A stretch of 27,155 bases of DNA. It comes from a virus. A program made the position numbers and the translations under genes. Every line of letters begins with the position of its first letter. Position 1 is the stretch's first letter. Below the pieces are notes generated by a model. It worked only from the letters and a program-made list of their open reading frames with translations, was not told the origin of the DNA and searched no databases. The stretch is taken from positions 1 through 27,155 of the IMG/VR virus record IMGVR_UViG_3300012009_000151. One strand, given 5' to 3'. Positions 21,357-27,155 of this stretch are shown in pieces.

Positions 21357-23327
21357 TTAATCTCCCAACCAGGCCGGCCGACGATAGCCGGTTTCCAACC
21401 AGTTGCCAGCCCGGGCCCCGTCCGGATCGTCGCGACGATCGCGTTTTTGTTTATTCTCATCCGCATCCGGTGTTTCCCGGGGGATCACTAAGTGGACACC
21501 GCCGCCGGGCCATTCCGGATCGGCCAGGGCGTGGGCGATGACCTCGCAATCCAATAGATGGTTTTCCCTGTGCCGCTGGACATAGGCGGCCAGGCCGTTT
21601 TTGCCGATCTCTTTTTGTTCCGCTAAAATTTGACGGGCGTAGTCCCGGCCGGTTTGGTTATGCAGCCAGGCAGCCATGGGGCCGCCGCCGTCTTCCACGG
21701 CTTTCTCTAAGCGGAAATGGAAAATGTCTTTCATTTTGTCGGTGTCAATCCGGATCACCTGCAGGCCGCCGGGCAGTGCCCGTCCGGAGGGCGCCCGCTC
21801 CAACGCCTTGCCGATATTGATTTTATTTTGCAGGGGAGATGACGATCCCTTTGTCGGCCAAATCGGCACGCCGCGGCCACGGTTTTTGATGATCCAGAAA
21901 TAAACCTCCTCGGCCGAGGACATTTCCTCCTGATATTTGCCGCCACCGGTATCTAACCCGGCCCGCCAGATCCGCAAGGAGCCTTCGCCGTTGGCCCGGG
22001 GATATTCGGAATTAAACAACAGGTCCTCAACTTCCGCCCAGGAAGACAAAAACCCGTAATGTATCAACCAGTTGCTGTAATCTCTGGCCCAGGCCCGGAC
22101 AACATGCCAGAAGCCGCGCTTTTGAACATCGATGCCGCAGGTCAGGGTGATGGCGGCGTCCGGGACGGTTTGTGGTTCCAGGGATTTCACTTTGGCTTTT
22201 AAAATCCGGTCCTCGGTGGTGGTAACAATGGTTTGTTTCCAGGCGTGGGCCTCGTACTCGGTGCAGAATATACGATGTTTTTCAATGTCGCCCAGGCCGC
22301 GCAGAAACATGCCGGCGCACTCGGATAAAGAAATAAACGGGGAATACCAGGCCGACAAGTGAAACGCCAGGTTTTCCGGGCGGATGGGGATTTCCCGGAG
22401 GTCCATCGGCCAGACCTCTGTAAACGGCCAGCCTTCATCGTGATGATACGCCATCCAGTGGCCAGCGCGCACGGCGCGATCTCGGACACTGTCGTCCCAG
22501 GCAACCCCGCAGGAATCGCAGATATATCGGGCCAGTTTCTGGTTTTCAATTTTTCTGAAATCTCTGATTTTTTTGGGCCACCGGATATTTTGAAACAACA
22601 TCCGCTGTGAGTGCCCGCAAAATGGGCAAACGGGATGATAATAATACAGCAGGTCTGCGTCGTGTCGGATCAGTTGGGTGATGGGGGCGGACTCATCGGC
22701 CGGCGAAGTGAAATACCATAACTTACGGGTGTATTGATACGCGTTGGTCCGCTGATCGCCAAGGGACAGGTTGATACGCGGAAAATATTTGTCGACCTCA
22801 TCAAAAAACATATACCGCGCGGACTCAGACGCCAGGGCGGATACAGATGACGCCCAAGCCAACAACAAGTCCATCCCGTTTTGAAAGGCCACTGACAACT
22901 GATTGGTTTCGGCCGCCTGCCCGGACAGTAGCCGGGAAACCCGCCGGTGGGTCCGAAACATGGGGATTATCTGCCGCCGCGCGATCCGTTTCAGGGTTTT
23001 TTCTGCGGACATAACATAAAACGCCGTGTCTGGATCCTGATCTATCAACGAGCACAGGCAGTTTGCGGCCACCTGTGTTTTACCGGACTGGGGCGGCCAG
23101 CACATGAACACGCGACGAACCCAGGGCACTTGAAAAACATCCATGGGAAACCGCGCATATTCCGTGTTGCTTGTTTTCCAGGGGCCTTTCCAGGGGCCGC
23201 GACTAACAATGCGATATTTGTCAGCTTGCTGAGACACAGTCAGCGGCTCCCTGGCTTGAAAAACCCGGCGTTCCGCGCGGGTAAAATTGACCGCATATTG
23301 ATCCGTGTTGTGATCTTTTTTACTCAT
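21357..23327 (-). CDS. Terminase large subunit (lambda gpA family)
   Basis: The protein has 656 residues from the ATG at 23327, which overlaps the small-subunit stop (ATGAGTAA); a longer reading to 23402 lies inside that gene and is rejected. Length is near lambda gpA (641). It has a Walker A-like PPQSGKT near 78-84, Walker B YMFFDEVD near 172-179, and CPFC (234) and CDSC (270), a probable zinc ribbon. The nuclease domain shows GIDVQ near 397-401, GLDTGG near 456-461 and a late HLLDCEVIAHAL. The enzyme cuts concatemers and packages DNA into the prohead with ATP. A cos-type gpA relative suggests cos packaging; no cos site was found here. Confidence 0.95.
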   Translation of the reverse strand: MSKKDHNTDQYAVNFTRAERRVFQAREPLTVSQQADKYRIVSRGPWKGPWKTSNTEYARFPMDVFQVPWVRRVFMCWPPQSGKTQVAANCLCSLIDQDPDTAFYVMSAEKTLKRIARRQIIPMFRTHRRVSRLLSGQAAETNQLSVAFQNGMDLLLAWASSVSALASESARYMFFDEVDKYFPRINLSLGDQRTNAYQYTRKLWYFTSPADESAPITQLIRHDADLLYYYHPVCPFCGHSQRMLFQNIRWPKKIRDFRKIENQKLARYICDSCGVAWDDSVRDRAVRAGHWMAYHHDEGWPFTEVWPMDLREIPIRPENLAFHLSAWYSPFISLSECAGMFLRGLGDIEKHRIFCTEYEAHAWKQTIVTTTEDRILKAKVKSLEPQTVPDAAITLTCGIDVQKRGFWHVVRAWARDYSNWLIHYGFLSSWAEVEDLLFNSEYPRANGEGSLRIWRAGLDTGGGKYQEEMSSAEEVYFWIIKNRGRGVPIWPTKGSSSPLQNKINIGKALERAPSGRALPGGLQVIRIDTDKMKDIFHFRLEKAVEDGGGPMAAWLHNQTGRDYARQILAEQKEIGKNGLAAYVQRHRENHLLDCEVIAHALADPEWPGGGVHLVIPRETPDADENKQKRDRRDDPDGARAGNWLETGYRRPAWLGD

Positions 23328-24054
23328 GTGTTTTTTTGCCCCAATCCCTGGGCTGACTATATCGATTGAGCCACAGCTCCACCGCCCGCAAATAATAATC
23401 AATCATGACTGGCGTCTTGTCTGCATTACCCTCTACCATTCTGATTAATTCCCCGGCCTCGGACCGGATAAAGTTTTCTATGTCGCTCCTGAAAATACGC
23501 GCCCGGGATGCAAGCTCTCTATCCCACTCTTCCCGGGATACCAGCTCCCCTAATTCAAGTCGGGTTTTTGTCTCCCAGTGTTGCGCCTGGGCCCGGGTTT
23601 TCTGTAAATCAGCTTCCGCCCGTTCGCGCTGCAGAACCTCAATCGACATCCCGGGGCCGCTTTTAGGTTCCAACCATCGCTTCGCATATTTTTCAACATC
23701 AGAAATATAATATGATCCATCCCGCCGCGGGCTGATTTTTCCGGACTTACGGTGCTTGTACGCGCTGGATGTTGATATTTTCCATCCGGCATCAAATAAA
23801 TATTGCACAACCGCCGGAATGTTTTTAAGCACCAGGTCTTTTGATTCGCCCGGAAAATATTTTGACCATAATTTATCAACAATTTTATCCAGGCCGTCTG
23901 CCGCGGAGTCCCAGTTTTTTTTATTTAAGGACGTGGGGTCTGATTTATACGCATTGATTGTTTGCACCACGGCGTTGTGTAGCAGCGATAACTCGCCCTT
24001 TTCCCTGGCATCAACAACGTCTAATAATTTTTTGATTTTGTCCTGGTATTCCAT
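23320..24054 (-). CDS. Terminase small subunit (Nu1-like)
   Basis: The 244-residue protein lies directly upstream of terL and overlaps it by 8 bases. The region about 80-128 (AVVQYLFDAGWKISTSSAYKHRKSGKI, then GSYYISDVEKYAKRWL) is a winged helix-turn-helix as in Nu1-type DNA-recognition subunits. A charged coiled coil follows (about 135-185, RERAEADLQKTRAQAQHWETKTR), typical of the subunit-assembly part. The N-terminal 75 residues are an extra helical extension compared with lambda Nu1 (181 residues). It should bind the packaging initiation site and bring the large subunit to it. Confidence 0.88.
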   Translation of the reverse strand: MEYQDKIKKLLDVVDAREKGELSLLHNAVVQTINAYKSDPTSLNKKNWDSAADGLDKIVDKLWSKYFPGESKDLVLKNIPAVVQYLFDAGWKISTSSAYKHRKSGKISPRRDGSYYISDVEKYAKRWLEPKSGPGMSIEVLQRERAEADLQKTRAQAQHWETKTRLELGELVSREEWDRELASRARIFRSDIENFIRSEAGELIRMVEGNADKTPVMIDYYLRAVELWLNRYSQPRDWGKKTHE

Positions 24055-24057
24055 AGT

Positions 24058-24471
24058 CTATTTAATCAAATTTCTCCACAAACGGACCGTTTCACGATGA
24101 CACCCAACAATTTCAGCCGTCTGGGCATCAGTTCTACCCGAAAACAACAACCACAGCATCAAAACAACAGCCCGGCAAGACAACCCCTTTCCGGCCAGGA
24201 CGGTGCCCGTCCGGGCAGTAAATGTTTTACCGCAATCACACCGGATTGACAACCCCTTCCAAAACCGCGCTGATTTTTTCTTACTCAATCCCCGTCGGCA
24301 TAATGGACACCTGGCCCCGGCCGGGTGTAGCCGCTCAAAAATAAACAGCCGGCAAAAATCCCGATCCAAAAAATCAACACCAAAGCCTTGACAAGCCCAG
24401 AACAAATCAATTAATTCAATTTTAGTTGTATTTTCGGCAAGTTCCATTTTTACACCGGTTTTTTTATTCAA
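24058..24471 (-). CDS. Zinc ribbon and helix-turn-helix protein, transposase-derived type
   Basis: The protein has up to 137 residues from a TTG at 24471; an ATG at 24447 would give 129, and neither has a strong ribosome site. C55/C58 and C78/C80 with FTARTGT immediately after match the zinc ribbon of IS1/IS1595-type transposases, where an F-T-RTGT stretch follows the second pair. Residues about 113-134 (TDAQTAEIVGCHRETVRLWRNLI) form a helix-turn-helix. There is no catalytic DDE/DDN domain, so it cannot transpose. Placed 3 bases before terS, it is probably a captured DNA-binding module that regulates the packaging genes or binds the packaging site. Confidence 0.75.
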   Translation of the reverse strand: MNKKTGVKMELAENTTKIELIDLFWACQGFGVDFLDRDFCRLFIFERLHPAGARCPLCRRGLSKKKSARFWKGLSIRCDCGKTFTARTGTVLAGKGLSCRAVVLMLWLLFSGRTDAQTAEIVGCHRETVRLWRNLIK

Positions 24472-24493
24472 AAGTTGTGATCACTTGCGCTTT

Positions 24494-24763
24494 TTAGACC
24501 CCTGTGGTTGATTCCCCCGGGAAGGACCCATCGCTCGGGCGTATAATTATTTGCATATAATGTACGCGACCATCCTCTCCTCGTAGACGATCAATTTCTT
24601 TTCCAAGCGACTCAATCTTTGGTAGTAGCGCCCGGCGGGTCTCGATCGGTGCCGCGCTTGGATCATCAACCCAATCCGCTAAACTAAACAGTTTGTCTAT
24701 CAACTTGTCAATAGATGCCGCAGCTGGAGGTGTGTTGTATTTTGTAAGAGCTTTATTAAACAT
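24494..24763 (-). CDS. Hypothetical protein
   Basis: The 89-residue protein has an ATG at 24763 and a good GGAGAGG site 4 bases upstream. It is mainly helical (SIDKLIDKLFSLADWVDD and ETRRALLPKIESLGKEIDRLRGE) and ends in a short strand and Gly/Ser tail. It is the first gene after the repeat-rich region, so it may be transcribed from within that region. No family is recognised; a small helical regulator or packaging helper is possible. Confidence 0.65.
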   Translation of the reverse strand: MFNKALTKYNTPPAAASIDKLIDKLFSLADWVDDPSAAPIETRRALLPKIESLGKEIDRLRGEDGRVHYMQIIIRPSDGSFPGESTTGV

Positions 24764-24875
24764 ATTACCTCTCCTATTTCTGTTTTTTTACCCGGTCCGG
24801 GTGGTCCGGGGTGGTCCGGGTGTCTGGTCCGGGTGTAAGTTGCTGTTTTTACTGGTCTGGTCCGGGTGGTCTGGG

Positions 24876-24900
24876 TACTTTTTAACAAATCTAAAAAGTA
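24876..24900. repeat. AT-rich palindrome between repeat clusters
   Basis: TACTTTTTA (24876-24884) and TAAAAAGTA (24892-24900) are perfectly complementary with a 7-base loop. It lies between the forward and reverse clusters of the 9-base repeats and could be an easily melted element or hairpin in the candidate origin. Confidence 0.85.
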
Positions 24901-25003
24901 GGTTAGAAAAACACCACCCGCGCGCGCATACGTATTGTTTTTGCATTTCACCCGGACCACCCGGACCACCCTCCGTAACTATCTGAAAATTTAAATTATT
25001 AGC

Positions 25004-25034
25004 CGGTCCGGGTGGCTGCTTTTCACCCGGACCG
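25004..25034. repeat. GC-rich hairpin of two facing repeat copies
   Basis: CGGTCCGGGTG (25004-25014) and CACCCGGACCG (25024-25034) are perfectly complementary over 11 bases with a 9-base loop. In the minus-strand RNA the stem is followed by AT-rich sequence, not a clean U-run, so a terminator for the primase gene is possible but not strong. Confidence 0.8.
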
Positions 25035-25149
25035 AACCCGGACCACCCCGGACCGGATTACATTGGCAAGGGGTGCATTTTGCTCCAAAGGGGAAGCGGG
25101 GGCGGGGGAGACAGTTGTTGACCCTGGGGCTATATCTCCACAATAATAT

Positions 25150-27155
25150 TTATTCGGCCGATTCCACATCAATACTGATCCCCTTAATCACATACGTCCT
25201 CTTACCATCCACACGCGGCCGGATCAACTGTAAATTATCCCGGGCCGCATATAGCTCTCTAAAGAAATTCTCCCGGGAAAACGCTCGGTATCCATCCCGG
25301 GTGCAATATTCGCGGTACTGAGAATACAACACATCTTTTTCCACTTGATGTCCCTCGCCGATGTCACACACATCATCAACAAAACACAGCACTGGATTAT
25401 TAAGCCGCCGATATCCCAACAACTGATCCCGCGTTTCCTGCGAATCGGTGAATCTATTTTGATCCCACAATCTCCGGAGCCCAACCAGCGCCCAGGTGAA
25501 AATTTCCGACAACTCCTCCCGCAATTTGTTATATAATCTTGGGTCGGTAGCAGGATCACCCTCCCGGAATTGACGCTTAAACTGTATCGGCATGACCCGC
25601 CGATAAAACCCGTCGCTATTATCAATTACCCTGGGGAGTCGGTTTGCTGAAAAAACGAGCTTGCAAAACGGCACAAATTCAAACGTATCCTTGTGCTTAA
25701 ACGCCGCATTGATGGGATCACCGCTGGATATTTTCTTAAAATATTCAGACTCCAGGGACAGAGCCGCGGTCTCGGTCGAAAAGTTAACTGATTTCTGGTA
25801 CAGGCTGGCCCGCAAGAACTGGTTTTCGAGCTCGTTGAATGAAACGCTGGATGTGTTCTCATCGCCGACCATGTCCCTCAATATTTTCAGCATGACACTT
25901 TTGCCGTCGCTTCCCGGACCGACCAGGAACATAGATTTAGCATGCAGCACGTCTTTGGTTAAACAATAGCCGAAAAACTCCTGCACTTGTTGAATCACGT
26001 CCGGGGTCTGAACGGTCTCGCTGAGATAACTCAACCACCTGGAGCACATGCGATCGCTGTCCGGATCCCAGACAACATTGAGCTCAAACGTCGCATAATA
26101 ATCTTTATCATGCGGCGATAACGCCCATGACTCCAGATCCAACATTCCGTTTTTCAAACAGATTAAATTTTTATTATCATTAACATCCCGGCCATCGGGC
26201 AGGGTTGATAAATTTTTGACTTGATAAACCGCATCTTCAACGCGGCTTTTTTGCGCCTCTAATCCCAGCATCCGAATCGCCATGCTTTTCAGGTGCTCCT
26301 CGTGGAATAGCTGCCAGTATCGCCCGTTCCATCGATAAAACAACCCGCTCCCGGGATTATACAGCACATCGAATTTCTCCATTATTTTTTCAGCCAGGAG
26401 GCTCGATTTAAACGACGCCCGCCCCGACACGCCAAACTCAAAAAACTCTCCTGCCCGCGACGACTCATGCCGCAACACATCCACCGGCGCGGCCTCATCA
26501 ACCAGAGCCCACCAGTCATCCATTGTTTTCTTATGCGTGATAAAAAAATCAGTCAGATCCTGCCCGCCCTTGGCCGGCCAGGTGCCGTCAACCTCTCGGC
26601 CCATATACTCCGGCCACTGAATAACCCGCAACGACCGCACAACTTTGCCCAAATACGGGACAACCACATTAACATAATCCTGCCCCACCTGATCCGCGTC
26701 TAATGCCAAGATAACATCCCGATTTTCAAACGCGGCCGCCATCGCCCGGGTCCATTTCTTTGGCCTGCTGGTCAGGGTGATGGCGTTGATGTCGTGACTG
26801 ATCGCGCAAAGCGTATCAGATTCACCCTCCACCAGCACAACCGGTGATTTTTCAGGGTGGGGGGAGGCGGGGAACAGCCGGGCCGATCCATAGCCGGCGC
26901 CCCAGGATATCATTTTCGATTCGTTCTCCCGGAGCTTGCCGGGCTTATATAGCCGGATGTTGCGGACGTGTCCGTCCGTATCGCGTATCGGTATAGCCAC
27001 GCGCTCCGGTGTTCTTAATTTTTTTAAATCACCGCCACCCCTGGGCTGATAATGCGTCTGGAGCCGAATATCAAGCTGCTCAATCGCCTCGGCCGTCCAC
27101 CCGCGCTTTACACTTAGATGCTCAACCCACGTTGCCGGCAACGGCGGGAATTGTT
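25150..27155 (-). CDS. Phage primase-helicase (TOPRIM plus D5/SF3 helicase), 5' end cut by window edge
   Basis: The frame stays open to the right edge; the first start-like codon inside (TTG at 27141) is probably internal, and a zinc-binding primase domain is likely beyond the edge. Numbered from that TTG: TOPRIM motifs EGESD (105-109) and LALDAD (145-150), then GGQDLTDFF near 192-200. The D5-type linker has NLICLKNGMLDLESW near 325-339. The SF3 helicase has Walker A GPGSDGKS (408-415) and sensor-like KLVFSANRLP (494-503). P4 alpha-like proteins of this plan prime and unwind phage DNA and may recognise an iteron origin; such repeats lie directly after this gene. Confidence 0.93.
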   Translation of the reverse strand, partial: QFPPLPATWVEHLSVKRGWTAEAIEQLDIRLQTHYQPRGGGDLKKLRTPERVAIPIRDTDGHVRNIRLYKPGKLRENESKMISWGAGYGSARLFPASPHPEKSPVVLVEGESDTLCAISHDINAITLTSRPKKWTRAMAAAFENRDVILALDADQVGQDYVNVVVPYLGKVVRSLRVIQWPEYMGREVDGTWPAKGGQDLTDFFITHKKTMDDWWALVDEAAPVDVLRHESSRAGEFFEFGVSGRASFKSSLLAEKIMEKFDVLYNPGSGLFYRWNGRYWQLFHEEHLKSMAIRMLGLEAQKSRVEDAVYQVKNLSTLPDGRDVNDNKNLICLKNGMLDLESWALSPHDKDYYATFELNVVWDPDSDRMCSRWLSYLSETVQTPDVIQQVQEFFGYCLTKDVLHAKSMFLVGPGSDGKSVMLKILRDMVGDENTSSVSFNELENQFLRASLYQKSVNFSTETAALSLESEYFKKISSGDPINAAFKHKDTFEFVPFCKLVFSANRLPRVIDNSDGFYRRVMPIQFKRQFREGDPATDPRLYNKLREELSEIFTWALVGLRRLWDQNRFTDSQETRDQLLGYRRLNNPVLCFVDDVCDIGEGHQVEKDVLYSQYREYCTRDGYRAFSRENFFRELYAARDNLQLIRPRVDGKRTYVIKGISIDVESAE

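Larger units (their letters stand above)
24790..25057. repeat. Twelve-copy 9-bp iteron-like repeats, candidate origin
   Basis: The 386-base gap 24764-25149 has no credible gene. GGTCCGGGT or its complement ACCCGGACC occurs nine times exactly and three times with one change, in three clusters: about 24794-24876 (six, forward), 24950-24969 (two, reverse) and 25005-25056 (one forward, three reverse). The clusters flank AT-rich stretches including TAATTTAAATTTT-type sequence. Beside a primase-helicase this resembles an iteron origin; transcript structure or a site bound by a regulator are alternatives. Confidence 0.8.

Noticed and set aside
23328-23402. N-terminal extension of the large terminase upstream of the ATG at 23327
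   Set aside because: The extra 25 residues lie inside the small-subunit gene and do not resemble terminase; the ATGAGTAA overlap gives a natural coupled start.
24058-24471. Active insertion sequence
   Set aside because: No catalytic transposase domain, no flanking terminal inverted repeats or target duplication, and the gene is tightly spaced with terS.
24700-24969. Minus-strand reading frame across the repeat region (VRVVRV, then HPDHPGPPGPG)
   Set aside because: It is made from the 9-base repeats, starts with GTG inside a repeat, has no ribosome site and overlaps the well-supported gene starting at 24763. The repeats explain its open frame.
24790-25057. CRISPR array
   Set aside because: The 9-base units are in both orientations and irregularly spaced, with no unique spacers of constant length.
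1-27155. tRNA genes, integrase, attachment sites, lysis genes
   Set aside because: I looked for cloverleaf-like segments and for tyrosine/serine recombinase, holin, endolysin or spanin features and saw none; absence here may only mean they lie outside the window.

Overview
The window is 27 kb of a lambda-like (siphovirus-type) phage or prophage, with every supportable gene on the minus strand. Read right to left it follows the usual late order: primase-helicase, terminase small and large subunits, gpW connector, portal, S49 protease with nested scaffold, decoration protein, major capsid, head-closure and tail-completion proteins, tail terminator, tail tube, G/GT chaperone, tape measure, tail-tip proteins. 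No integrase, repressor, lysis gene, tRNA, host gene or attachment site is visible, so temperate or lytic life cannot be decided. Strong AGGAGG-type ribosome sites and moderately GC-rich codons suggest a bacterial, probably Gram-negative host. No nearer assignment is possible from sequence alone.

Right end (about 24.0-27.2 kb): a TOPRIM plus SF3 primase-helicase (cut by the window edge), then 386 bases without a gene that hold twelve copies of a 9-base repeat in both orientations around an AT-rich palindrome, a candidate replication origin. An unknown 89-residue protein and a transposase-like zinc ribbon/HTH protein follow. Packaging (21.4-24.1 kb): small and large terminase. Accessory block (17.5-21.4 kb): between terL and gpW, which are close together in lambda, lie about eight non-structural genes: a winged-helix protein, a nucleotide-kinase-like P-loop protein, small unknowns, a cysteine-rich protein whose ends resemble a sliding clamp, another zinc protein, a SAM methyltransferase and an ASCH-like protein.

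Morphogenesis (1-17.3 kb): the gpW-portal-protease-scaffold-decoration-capsid head module, then the connector and tail module. Overlapping or abutting stops and starts show translational coupling through most of it. The tape measure (858 residues) predicts a tail near 130 nm. The tail-tip region ends with a 973-residue LamG-containing protein carrying 12-residue tandem repeats, an OB-like small protein, an Ig-like protein and a zinc-ribbon-like protein cut by the left edge.

The most unusual signals are (1) the repeat-rich candidate origin, (2) short tandem duplications at or beside the stop codons of five different genes, with unit lengths of 8, 10, 14, 14 and 15 bases, (3) the clamp-like protein interrupted by a DnaJ-type zinc domain, (4) the accessory cassette between terL and gpW, and (5) two structured intergenic leaders, at 17.3 and 19.2 kb.
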